From Kocuria coralli (GTDB taxonomy: Bacteria; Actinomycetota; Actinomycetes; Actinomycetales; Micrococcaceae), in assembly GCF_008831305.1 (NCBI RefSeq), contig NZ_ML708611.1, forward strand, positions 186,001 to 250,000: a stretch of DNA of 64,000 bases, written 5' to 3'. Each line of letters begins with the position of its first letter. Position 1 is the stretch's first letter. This document shows positions 26,582 to 34,106 of this stretch, piece after piece. The notes beneath the pieces are model-generated. The model saw nothing but the letters and a program-made list of their open reading frames with translations, ran no database searches and was not told where the DNA came from. Made by a program: the position numbers and the translations under genes.

Positions 26582-28003
26582 ATGCCTGCACGCCCCTTCC
26601 CCCAAGCCGTCCTCTTCGATCACGACGGCACCCTGGTCGACACCGAGCCCGTCTGGGGACGCGCCAAGGCCCGTTTCGCCACCGAGCTGGGCGGAACCTG
26701 GAGCGAGACGGACACGATGGAGACGATCGGGCGGCCCGCGCAGGAGACCATCGACCGCCTGCGGGCCAACGGCGTCAAGAGCCTCGACGACGAGGCCATG
26801 ATCACCGGGCTGCTGCGCTTCTCCGAGCTGGAGCTGCGCTCGCACACCCTGCGGCTCCTGCCCGGCATGCCCGAGCTGCTCGAGGAGATCGCCCAGGCCG
26901 GCCTGCCCACGGCGATCGTGACCAACGCGACCGAGGAGATCGCCCGGCACACCGCGACCCTCGGGCCCGAGGGCCTGTTCGATGTGATCATCGGCAACGA
27001 GGAAGCCGCGAAGGGCGTCTCCCCCAAACCCTCCCCCGAGGGCTACCTCGAGGCCGCCCGCCGGCTGCGCGTGGATCCGTCCGAATGCGTCGCCATCGAG
27101 GACTCGCCGTCCGGCGTGGCCGCCGCACAGGCCGCAGGCATGGTCGTCGTCGTGGTTCCCGGCGCCGTCCCGGTGGCCGAGGACCAGGGAACCGTGCACG
27201 TCAACGACCACCGGCAGGTGACCCTGTCCCTGCTGGAATGGCTGGATCCGCGCAACGCCTCCTGGCCCAAGGCCGTGCTGCTGGATCACGACGGCACCAC
27301 CGTGAACACGGAGCCCGAATGGGCCACGGCCAAGCGGGCCGTGGCCGCCGAGCTGGGCCTGGACTGGAGCACGGAGGACGACCACGAAGGACTGGGGCAG
27401 ACCGTGCAGTACTCCGCGCAGATGATGATCGATCGCGGCGCGGAGGGCGAGGTCCAGGAGATCACCGACCGCATCGGCGCCAAGGTGGTCGAGGCCATCC
27501 AGGAGGACATCCCTCTGATCGACGGGATACCGGAGCTCATGGAGCAACTACGCCGGGAGCAGCTGCCCGCGGCCCTGGTCACCAACGCCCTGGCCTCGGT
27601 GGTCACGACCACTGCCACGGCGCTGTCGGAGAACATCCGCGCCGTCGTCTCCCGCGAGGACGTGACGAACCCCAAGCCTCACCCGGATCCGTATCTGATG
27701 GCCGCCGAACGGCTCATGACGGCGCCGGAGGACTGCGTCGCCCTGGAGGACTCGCAGGCAGGTGCCCAGTCCGCGGTGGCGGCGGGGATGCCCGCCGTCC
27801 TGGTCCCCGGCGACAAGCCGGTGCCCTGGGAGCCGGGCTTCGTACCCGTCGACGCCCATACGAAGGTCACCCTGGAGCGTCTCCGGCAGATCGGCCCCCT
27901 GCTCCCGGACCTGCCGCGCGCCGATGGCCCGCCCTCGGACGAGCTGCCCTCGGGAACCAGCCGCCGTCCCGCCGGGGAGCTGCTCCGGGTGAACCGCGAC
28001 TGA
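26582..28003 (+). CDS. Two-domain HAD-superfamily hydrolase (internal duplication)
   Basis: 473 residues containing two complete HAD domains (about 1-222 and 226-445). Each has motif I DHDGT (FDHDGTLVD and LDHDGTTVN), motif II VTNA, motif III Lys (SPKPSPEGYL and NPKPHPDPYL) and motif IV EDS (IEDSPSG and LEDSQAG). All catalytic residues are kept in both halves, so both may be active. In motif I the residue between the two Asp is His rather than the common Met/Leu. Beta-phosphoglucomutase/phosphatase-like; substrate unknown. The Arg/Pro-rich tail (450-473) is disordered. Confidence 0.87.
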   Translation: MPARPFPQAVLFDHDGTLVDTEPVWGRAKARFATELGGTWSETDTMETIGRPAQETIDRLRANGVKSLDDEAMITGLLRFSELELRSHTLRLLPGMPELLEEIAQAGLPTAIVTNATEEIARHTATLGPEGLFDVIIGNEEAAKGVSPKPSPEGYLEAARRLRVDPSECVAIEDSPSGVAAAQAAGMVVVVVPGAVPVAEDQGTVHVNDHRQVTLSLLEWLDPRNASWPKAVLLDHDGTTVNTEPEWATAKRAVAAELGLDWSTEDDHEGLGQTVQYSAQMMIDRGAEGEVQEITDRIGAKVVEAIQEDIPLIDGIPELMEQLRREQLPAALVTNALASVVTTTATALSENIRAVVSREDVTNPKPHPDPYLMAAERLMTAPEDCVALEDSQAGAQSAVAAGMPAVLVPGDKPVPWEPGFVPVDAHTKVTLERLRQIGPLLPDLPRADGPPSDELPSGTSRRPAGELLRVNRD

Positions 28004-28010
28004 TCTCCAG

Positions 28011-28033
28011 CCGTCCCGATCGTGGGGGGACGG
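28011..28033. terminator. Weak hairpin between the HAD and DinB genes
   Basis: CCGTCCC/GGGACGG, 7 bp with a 9-nt loop, between convergent genes. Confidence 0.4.
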
Positions 28034-28064
28034 ACACGGCCGCCTCCACGACGGCGACCGGGCC

Positions 28065-28658
28065 TCAGGCCTTGACGTCGTAGACCCGGTGATGCATCAG
28101 GTCATGGGCGAAGTACTCGGCCAGTGACCGCACCGTGAAGACCTTGCCGTCACCCCGGCGCCCGGTGCGCTCCCACTGCTCCCCTTGCACCGCGTCCCAC
28201 GCGGCCGCCGTCTTCTCGCCCTCGGCGCGCAGCTGCCTGGCGACTTCTGCCGGGTCCTGGCGGTTGTACTCCTGCTCGATCGCCGCCGCGTCCTGGTCCC
28301 AGTCCGGGAATTCGGGGTCGTCCTGGTCGAGCATGAGCGCGAGGCGTTCCCGGAACACCTGGTGCAGCTCGCTCACATGGGCGGCGTATTCGAGGGTGGA
28401 CCAGGTGTTCCCGTCCGGTCGCTGGGAGAGTCGCGGGCGGGCCAGCACCTCCTGCCAGACGGGCAGCGACATACGGATGCGCCACCCTACGGTCTCGACA
28501 TCGAATCCGGGCTCGAAGCCGCATTGCCGGCACCCGCGGCCGAGGACCGCCGTCCAATCCTTGGTCTCCGGCGGCACGGACGAGATGTCGGCGGCGGGGT
28601 CCGCGCCGGCGGGCCCTTGACCTGACGGTTCGGGGGAAGGCGACGTGTGCTCGTTCAC
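28065..28658 (-). CDS. DinB-like four-helix protein
   Basis: 197 residues. The DinB fold is a metal-binding four-helix bundle; likely metal histidines are in EYAAHVSELH (about 98) and HDLMHH near the C-terminus. A CRQCGF dithiol motif (about 43) precedes the bundle. Members are thiol-dependent transferases or have unknown roles; none can be assigned here. The GTG at 28658 is chosen because TATGCT lies exactly 6 nt upstream; in-frame ATG and GTG codons further up would be upstream of or inside that box. Confidence 0.75.
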   Translation of the reverse strand: MNEHTSPSPEPSGQGPAGADPAADISSVPPETKDWTAVLGRGCRQCGFEPGFDVETVGWRIRMSLPVWQEVLARPRLSQRPDGNTWSTLEYAAHVSELHQVFRERLALMLDQDDPEFPDWDQDAAAIEQEYNRQDPAEVARQLRAEGEKTAAAWDAVQGEQWERTGRRGDGKVFTVRSLAEYFAHDLMHHRVYDVKA

Positions 28659-28664
28659 GGATCC

Positions 28665-28670
28665 AGCATA
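28665..28670 (-). promoter_or_regulatory. -10 box of the DinB gene (leaderless)
   Basis: TATGCT, GGATCC, GTG on the minus strand. Confidence 0.5.
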
Positions 28671-28712
28671 AGTCGACTTCATGTTCACCACCCGTGTTCA
28701 TCGCCGGAAGTT

Positions 28713-29696
28713 TCAGTTCTTCCGGCCCGCATCCCGTCCCTCGGCGCAGCCGTCGATGGTTTCCAGCAGGGCCTGCGACCAGGAAGTCGGCTGCCGGCCG
28801 AACTCCCGCTGCGCCGCACCGGAGTCGAGGATCCACGGGTGCTCGAACTGGTGCCTCGTCTCGTCCAGTGCGCGGACGAGCGGATGCAGACGCCCCGCGG
28901 CCATCACGACGCCGGGGACCTTGCGCACGACGGCTCGGTCCAGCCCGGCGAGTTCCGCCACCTCATCGGCCACCTCCCGCATGCTGCGCGGTGGTGCCGT
29001 CGGCACGTGCCACGGCCTGCCCCACCGGGGGCCTCCCTGATCCGATTCGGCGAGATCCGCGGCCAGTCGCGCGATATCGGGGAGATAGCTCCACGAGTGC
29101 GCCGCCCGCAGGTCCCCCATGGGCACCCAGGCCGTGCGGCCTTTGAGGACGGGGCGCACCACGTAGTCCATCAGCAGGCTCACCCCCGCACGGGCGGTGG
29201 GACCGAAGTAGTCGGAGGCGCGCAGCTCGACGGCGGCCATCGCGCCCTCGCGGTGCTTCTGCAGCGCTCGTTCCCACATCTGCGCGCGGACCCGCCCTTT
29301 GGGGCCCTCGGGCGAGAAGGGATGGTTCTCGGTCATGGGCTCGTCTACGCGTCCGTAGCCGTACAGATTGCCGATGATGAGCTGTCCCGCACCCGTCCGC
29401 TCGCACACGGCCGAGATCGCCTCCGACATCGGAGGCCAGTCCCGTTCCCACGCCGTGTAGGACCTGGGGTTGACGGCGTTGACGACGACGTCGTGATACC
29501 CGCCTGATGCGCCGGTCGGTCCGAGCGCCTCCGCCAGCGCCCGGGGATCGGTGGCATCCGCCGCCACGGATCTCACCCCGGCGGCCCGTGTCGACCCCGA
29601 CCGGCTCACCAGGGACACCCGGTGACCGCGATCGGTCAGCTCCTCCGCGATCAGCTGCCCGATCGCCCCCGCCCCGATGACCGCAATATGTCGCAT
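28713..29696 (-). CDS. NAD(P)-dependent epimerase/dehydratase family protein (extended SDR-like)
   Basis: 327 residues with a Rossmann start MRHIAVIGAGAIGQLIAEEL (GxGxxG variant) and LIIGNLYGYG in the active-site region; the classical YxxxK is not evident, so it may be an atypical reductase or a binding protein. The ATG at 29696 has GGAGG 9 nt upstream; a GTG at 29705 is in frame but directly abuts that site. Divergent from a TetR gene, with a palindromic operator between. That arrangement suggests TetR regulates it. Confidence 0.82.
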   Translation of the reverse strand: MRHIAVIGAGAIGQLIAEELTDRGHRVSLVSRSGSTRAAGVRSVAADATDPRALAEALGPTGASGGYHDVVVNAVNPRSYTAWERDWPPMSEAISAVCERTGAGQLIIGNLYGYGRVDEPMTENHPFSPEGPKGRVRAQMWERALQKHREGAMAAVELRASDYFGPTARAGVSLLMDYVVRPVLKGRTAWVPMGDLRAAHSWSYLPDIARLAADLAESDQGGPRWGRPWHVPTAPPRSMREVADEVAELAGLDRAVVRKVPGVVMAAGRLHPLVRALDETRHQFEHPWILDSGAAQREFGRQPTSWSQALLETIDGCAEGRDAGRKN

Positions 29697-29715
29697 GCCC
29701 CTCACCCTCCAAAAC

Positions 29716-29730
29716 GAGAACAGTGTTCTC
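29716..29730. promoter_or_regulatory. Palindromic TetR-type operator, copy 1
   Basis: GAGAACAGTGTTCTC, a perfect 7-1-7 palindrome, 20 bp before the SDR ATG. Confidence 0.75.
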
Positions 29731-29762
29731 TATTTAGTAGAGCATCGTGACGCTCCGAAAAC

Positions 29763-29777
29763 AAGAGCAGTGTTCTC
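29763..29777. promoter_or_regulatory. TetR-type operator, copy 2 (degenerate left arm)
   Basis: AAGAGCAGTGTTCTC; shares CAGTGTTCTC with copy 1. It lies about 20 bp before the -10 box of the TetR gene, near its -35 position. Confidence 0.6.
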
Positions 29778-29797
29778 ATTTTCTCCGGGTTGCCCCG

Positions 29798-29803
29798 TAG
29801 AGT
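29798..29803 (+). promoter_or_regulatory. -10 box of the TetR gene (leaderless)
   Basis: TAGAGT, 7 nt, GTG at 29811. Confidence 0.5.
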
Positions 29804-29810
29804 TGGGAGG

Positions 29811-30578
29811 GTGACCGAGCAGCAGAACCCGGGGAAGCGGGCCAGGAACCGGGCGGAGATCCAGGCCTCCCTGCTCCGCACGGCCCGATCGCATCTGGCC
29901 TCCCACGGCGCCGCCGGCCTGTCCCTGCGGGCGGTCGCGCGGGACATGGGTATGGCCCCCTCGGCGCTGTTCCGCTATACCGCCAACCGGGACGAGCTCT
30001 TGACGCTCCTGATCGTCACGGCCTACGACGAGCTCGGCGAGCGGGTGGAGACAGCCGAGAGAGCCGTGCGGCGTTCCGATACCGCAGGGCGGTGGGCCGC
30101 CGTGGCCGGTGCGCTGCGCGCCTGGGCACTGCGCAACCCGCACGACTACGCCCTGCTGTACGGCTCGCCCGTGCCGGACTACGCCGCACCCGGGGAGACG
30201 ACGAACACCCCGGGCACGCGGGTGCTGCGCCTGGTCGCCGGCATCATCCGCGACTCGGGTCCCGCCGTCGGCGATCCCGGCGCGGAGGGAACCGGCTCCG
30301 CGGAATCCGCGCCGGCCCCGCCACCGCCTGCCGACCCGATCACGGCACGGTACGCCGCGGCCGGAATATCGGCCCTGCGGCAGGATCCGGACATCTCGGG
30401 ACTGGACCCGCAGCGGGTGGTCCGGGGCCTGGCGGCGTGGAACCTTCTGATCGGAGCCGTCAGCTCCGAGGTGTTCGGCCATCTCGGCCCGGGGGCGGGT
30501 GATATGGATGCCCTGTTCGAGTGCACCGTGGCCCTGAGCGGCGGCCTTTTCCTCCCTGACCCGGCCACGGGCGCCTGA
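29811..30578 (+). CDS. TetR/AcrR family regulator
   Basis: 255 residues. N-terminal HTH (about 14-60): IQASLLRTARSHLASHGAAGLSLRAVARDMGMAP, given here in parts IQASLLRTARSHLASHG and LSLRAVARDMGMAPSALFRY. The C-terminal ligand domain is of the WHG type (LRAWALRNPHDYALLYGSPVPDY, split at LRNPHDYALLYGSP). A Pro/Ala-rich insertion lies near 165-180. Start is GTG 29811. It most likely represses itself and the divergent SDR gene through the two operator copies. Confidence 0.9.
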   Translation: MTEQQNPGKRARNRAEIQASLLRTARSHLASHGAAGLSLRAVARDMGMAPSALFRYTANRDELLTLLIVTAYDELGERVETAERAVRRSDTAGRWAAVAGALRAWALRNPHDYALLYGSPVPDYAAPGETTNTPGTRVLRLVAGIIRDSGPAVGDPGAEGTGSAESAPAPPPPADPITARYAAAGISALRQDPDISGLDPQRVVRGLAAWNLLIGAVSSEVFGHLGPGAGDMDALFECTVALSGGLFLPDPATGA

Positions 30579-30623
30579 CCCCCCGAAGGCCAGGGTGTCC
30601 CCGGGAACGCGCCGGAGCATGCG

Positions 30624-30657
30624 AGAAGCCGGCCGCGGCTGGCCGCGACCGGCTTCT
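30624..30657. terminator. Bidirectional hairpin between the TetR and helicase genes
   Basis: 15-bp stem starting AGAAGCCGG with one mispair and a 4-nt loop CTGG, between convergent genes. Confidence 0.65.
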
Positions 30658-30671
30658 ATCGTTCGGCTCCG

Positions 30672-32267
30672 CTATCGCCGGGGAGCGCCGGCCGAGGCGG
30701 TCGAGCGCCTGTTGCGGCGCCGGGCTGCGGCCTGGGTGGCCCGGTCGACCGCAGAAGCCCCCGTCGTATGGAGGTTGACCGCCGCAGCCGAGGAGTCCGT
30801 CCTCTGGCCGCCGCCGGAGCCCGAGCCCCGTCCGGCCGCCGGACGGCCTCCCGACCTGCCTGCGGATCCCTGACCGGTCCGGGATCCGCCGCGCGTCTCG
30901 GCGCGCGAGTCCGTCCGGCCCTTCCGGGAGTCACGGCGCTGCTGCCCTCCCCCGGAGCGGCCCTGACCACGGCCGTTCCGGCCGCCTTGCCCCGCGCCGG
31001 AGCGAGAGCCGGACCGAGCACCGGAGCTACCACCGGACTTGGCGCCGGCCTGCCCGCCCGGGTTCTTGACCGGGGGCACGTAGGCCACGCGCTCAGCCTG
31101 CTCGCCCACGAGCTCGGACACCACCCGCGAGCCGGTGGAGGCCTCTGAGAAGTCGGCGGTCACGCCGGCCTGCTTCATCAGCTTCTGGACCTCACGACGC
31201 TCCTCCGTGGTGGCGATCGTGATGACCTGCCCCTCCGCTCCCGCTCGCGCGGTCCGGCCCGAACGGTGCAGATAGGACTTGTGCTCGGCGGGCGGGTCGA
31301 TGTGGACGACCAGCTCGACGTCGTCGACGTGCACGCCGCGGGCGGCGACGTCCGTGGCCACCAGAACCCTCACCTCACCGGAGGAGAACGCCGCGAGGTT
31401 GCGGTCCCTGGCGTTCTGGGACAGATTGCCGTGCAGGTCCACGGCGGGGATGCCGACCTGGGAGAGCTTCTTGGCCATCTTCTTCGCCCGGTACTTGGTG
31501 CGGGTGAACATCACCCGACGGCCGGTCCCGGAGGCCAGGGTCTCGATGACGTTCTGCTTCTCGTCGGGATCCACCACCAGCACGTGGTGCTCCATGGTGG
31601 AGACGGTGGCCTTGGGCGCATCCACCGAATGGGTCACGGGGTCGTCCAGGAACTTCTTGACCAGCACGTCCACGCCGCCGTCGAGCGTGGCCGAGAACAG
31701 AAGCCGCTGGCCGTCCGGCTTCGTGCGCTTCACGATGCGGGTCACCACGGGCAGGAAGCCCATGTCGGCCATGTGGTCCGCCTCGTCGATGACGGTCAGC
31801 TGGACGTCGTCGAGAGTCAGGATGCCCTGCTTGAGCAGGTCCTCGAGCCGGCCGGGGCATGCGACGACGATATCCGCGCCGCGGCCCAGGGCCCTCTCCT
31901 GATGCTTCTGGGAGACGCCGCCGAAGATCACGGTGGTGTTCAGGCCCACCGCCTCGGCAAGCGGCGCGACCGTACGGTCGATCTGCGTGGCCAGCTCACG
32001 GGTGGGCGCGAGCACCAGACCGGTGGGTCGGCCGGGCCTCCGCGAGACCTTCGCGGAGCCGCGGGTGAGGCCGGCCAGGCGGGCCACGAGGGGCAGGGCG
32101 AAGGCGACGGTCTTACCGGAGCCGGTACGGCCTCGGCCGAGCACGTCCCGGCCGGCCAGCGAGTCCGGGAGAGTCTTGGATTGAATGGGAAAGGCCTCGA
32201 TGATCCCCTGGTTGGAGAGGACACGGGCCAGCGCCTCGGGCACGCCGAGGTCGACAAAATGAGTCAC
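30672..32267 (-). CDS. DEAD-box RNA helicase
   Basis: ATP-dependent RNA remodelling enzyme of the RhlE/DeaD group, 531 residues from the GTG chosen at 32267 (THFVDLGVPEAL opening). Motifs in order: Q motif FPIQ, I GRTGSGKT, Ia PTRELA, GG, II DEAD, III SAT, V ATDVAARG, VI HRSGRTARAG. The last 120 residues are Gly/Arg/Ser/Gln-rich, an RGG-like RNA-binding tail. The start is uncertain: no Shine-Dalgarno and no clear -10 box. A long leader, typical of cold-induced helicases, may be present. Confidence 0.93.
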   Translation of the reverse strand: MTHFVDLGVPEALARVLSNQGIIEAFPIQSKTLPDSLAGRDVLGRGRTGSGKTVAFALPLVARLAGLTRGSAKVSRRPGRPTGLVLAPTRELATQIDRTVAPLAEAVGLNTTVIFGGVSQKHQERALGRGADIVVACPGRLEDLLKQGILTLDDVQLTVIDEADHMADMGFLPVVTRIVKRTKPDGQRLLFSATLDGGVDVLVKKFLDDPVTHSVDAPKATVSTMEHHVLVVDPDEKQNVIETLASGTGRRVMFTRTKYRAKKMAKKLSQVGIPAVDLHGNLSQNARDRNLAAFSSGEVRVLVATDVAARGVHVDDVELVVHIDPPAEHKSYLHRSGRTARAGAEGQVITIATTEERREVQKLMKQAGVTADFSEASTGSRVVSELVGEQAERVAYVPPVKNPGGQAGAKSGGSSGARSGSRSGAGQGGRNGRGQGRSGGGQQRRDSRKGRTDSRAETRGGSRTGQGSAGRSGGRPAAGRGSGSGGGQRTDSSAAAVNLHTTGASAVDRATQAAARRRNRRSTASAGAPRR

Positions 32268-32704
32268 GAGGAAGTTCGCACTTTCGATCGGATGTCCCGG
32301 TGGCGGGTACGCCTGCCGGGTGCGCCGATCACACTCCATGGGCACCGCACCTGCGCGATGCTTTGCTTTCCACTGCAGAGGGGTTCCCTTGGGGAACCCA
32401 CGGAGTGTCCGACGCGCTGCCTGCCCTTGTCTTCATGCGACGGCGTCACACCCCGGGATCAGTCACGGGGGCCGTCACCACGGGCAGTGCCATGAGCAAC
32501 TCCAGCAGCCTACACGACTGGCCGGTAACCAAGCCATGACGCGGGACACCTCACCGCCAGCGCCTATGGGGATCACGGTTCGTCGGGGCTCGTCACGGCA
32601 GGTCGGCAGGGAAGTCGAGCCCCGGAAGGGGCGACCGGCGAACTGGTACGGTGAGATGCAGCGGGCTCGAGCAGCCCTCCCCCGAACTCTCTGGAAGGAC
32701 CACC
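32268..32704. other. 437-bp gap: helicase leader and upstream region of the DoxX-like gene
   Basis: Holds a minus-strand -10-like TAGGCT (32507-32512), which would give a helicase leader of about 230 nt. Within it are a small frame (32446-32493) and a perfect 8-bp hairpin GGGTTCCC-TTG-GGGAACCC (32381-32399). On the plus strand TACGGT (32646-32651) may be the -10 box of the DoxX-like gene. No RNA family recognised. Confidence 0.4.
32446..32493 (-). CDS. Possible 15-residue leader peptide upstream of the helicase
   Basis: ATG with GGAG 6 nt upstream, reading MALPVVTAPVTDPGV and TGA. Position after the -10-like box suggests an upstream frame in the helicase leader. No homology argument is possible at this size. 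Confidence 0.2.
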   Translation of the reverse strand: MALPVVTAPVTDPGV

Positions 32705-33106
32705 ATGCGGCTGTCCAATGCAATCCTGCGCGGCATCTCCGGCGCCTACATCCTGCAGTCCGGCCTCGGCAAGAAGGACCTCCCCGTCGAGGCCTACGAG
32801 GGCCTGCAGGCCATGGCCGCCACCGGTGTTCCCCAGCTCAAGGAGTGGGACGCCAAGACCTTCGGTCAGGCGCTCTGGATCTCAGAGACCGCTCTCGGCG
32901 CGGCCCTGCTCACCCCGTTCGTCTCCAAGCGGCTCGCGGGCCTCGCCCTGACGGCGTTCTCGGCGGGCATGCTGACCATGTACTTCAACAACGACTCGAT
33001 GACCCAGGACGACGGCATCCGGCCCACCCACGAAGGCACCCCGCTGTCCAAGGACGTGTGGCTGGCGGCGATCGGCCTGTCCCTCGTGTTCCAGCCCAAG
33101 GACTGA
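32705..33106 (+). CDS. DoxX-like small membrane protein
   Basis: 133 residues with three to four weakly hydrophobic helices. LRGISGAYILQSGLGK at the start and PFVSKRLAGLALTAFSAGML resemble actinobacterial DoxX-like proteins; redox or membrane-stress roles are proposed for the family but nothing specific is shown here. GGAAGG precedes the ATG at 32705. Monocistronic, ended by a hairpin. Confidence 0.65.
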   Translation: MRLSNAILRGISGAYILQSGLGKKDLPVEAYEGLQAMAATGVPQLKEWDAKTFGQALWISETALGAALLTPFVSKRLAGLALTAFSAGMLTMYFNNDSMTQDDGIRPTHEGTPLSKDVWLAAIGLSLVFQPKD

Positions 33107-33129
33107 TCCCGCGCGGAACTCCCATCACC

Positions 33130-33183
33130 GGATCCGGGGTCGTCCCGCCTGTCGCACGGCATGGCCGGGGCGACCCCGGATCC
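33130..33183. terminator. Hairpin between the DoxX-like and mutarotase genes
   Basis: Perfect 13-bp arms GGATCCGGGGTCG (33130-33142) and complement (33171-33183) with a 28-nt loop, between convergent genes. Confidence 0.65.
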
Positions 33184-33188
33184 ATCCG

Positions 33189-34022
33189 TCAGATGGATCC
33201 GACCTCCAGCCGGTAGACGATCTCGTGCGTCTCGCCCGGGGCGATCGTCACGTAGTCGTCCAGGGCGTTGGCGGCTTCGACACAGATCATCGCCGTCCAC
33301 TCGTCGTCGGCGAAATCGCCGATGGCCCGGGCGTTGTCCTCCCACGGATTCCACACGACGGTGTCGGCCGCCCCGGACGTGGTGATGCGCAGAGTACGTC
33401 CCAGCAGGGGGTCCACCACGGAGACCGGCCCTCCGGAGCGGTACACCCGGTCGGTCTCACCGGAGATGACGATCTCTCCTGACTGCTTCATGTCCGTCTT
33501 CCCCGTGACCTTGTCCACATAGCTCACGCCGTCGAGCCCCTGGACGCCGGCCTGGCGGACATCGCCGACGGCCAGGTAGGCGTGCAGCGCCTCCTCGATC
33601 TCCATCGGCTCACCGCCGGTGTTGGTGGTGGCCAGCTTCATCTCCAGGGCGGCGCCCACGGTCACGGTGTATTCGCAGGAGAACTCGTGGGGGAACTCCG
33701 CCCGGGCCTGTTCGGGGAGGTCGGCTTCGGTGAGCCGGAAGACGGCCTCCTCGTCCGTGGCCGACACCGGGCGCCAGGGGATCGTCCGCGCATAGCCATG
33801 TGCGGGGCTGCGATCGCCGGAACGGCCGGGGCCGAACCAGGGGAAGCAGATCGGCACGCCGCCGCGGATGGCCTTGCCCTCCGCGAAGACGGCCTTCCGG
33901 GAGAGGAAGAGAACGGGATCCTGCTGTGCAGGGGTCCAGGACGCCACGTGCGCACCCTGTTCGTAGACGGTCGCGGTGCCTTGGACATTGGCCAGCGTCA
34001 GAGGCTGTTGGAGTGCAGTCAT
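33189..34022 (-). CDS. D-hexose-6-phosphate mutarotase family protein
   Basis: 277 residues with the galactose-mutarotase beta fold. It should interconvert anomers of hexose 6-phosphates. Family landmarks: GGVPICFPWFGPG, SPAHGYAR with the catalytic His, EEALHAYLAVGDV and MICVEAANA with the catalytic Glu. The ATG at 34022 is leaderless (TAACCT 6 nt upstream); a GTG two codons earlier is in frame but lies inside the spacer. Confidence 0.9.
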   Translation of the reverse strand: MTALQQPLTLANVQGTATVYEQGAHVASWTPAQQDPVLFLSRKAVFAEGKAIRGGVPICFPWFGPGRSGDRSPAHGYARTIPWRPVSATDEEAVFRLTEADLPEQARAEFPHEFSCEYTVTVGAALEMKLATTNTGGEPMEIEEALHAYLAVGDVRQAGVQGLDGVSYVDKVTGKTDMKQSGEIVISGETDRVYRSGGPVSVVDPLLGRTLRITTSGAADTVVWNPWEDNARAIGDFADDEWTAMICVEAANALDDYVTIAPGETHEIVYRLEVGSI

Positions 34023-34028
34023 GTCCAC

Positions 34029-34034
34029 AGGTTA
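34029..34034 (-). promoter_or_regulatory. -10 box of the mutarotase gene (leaderless)
   Basis: TAACCT, GTGGAC, ATG on the minus strand. Confidence 0.5.
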
Positions 34035-34037
34035 TGT

Positions 34038-34074
34038 GCAACGCCCGGCAACCGCATCGATTGCCGGGCGTTGC
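34038..34074 (-). terminator. Terminator of the AGCS symporter gene
   Basis: Perfect 14-bp stem (GCAACGCCCGGCAA) with 9-nt loop, 33 nt after the symporter stop and directly ahead of the mutarotase -10 box. Confidence 0.75.
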
Positions 34075-34106
34075 TGCGGAGGCGGGCCGTCAGTCGGGTA
34101 CGGGCA

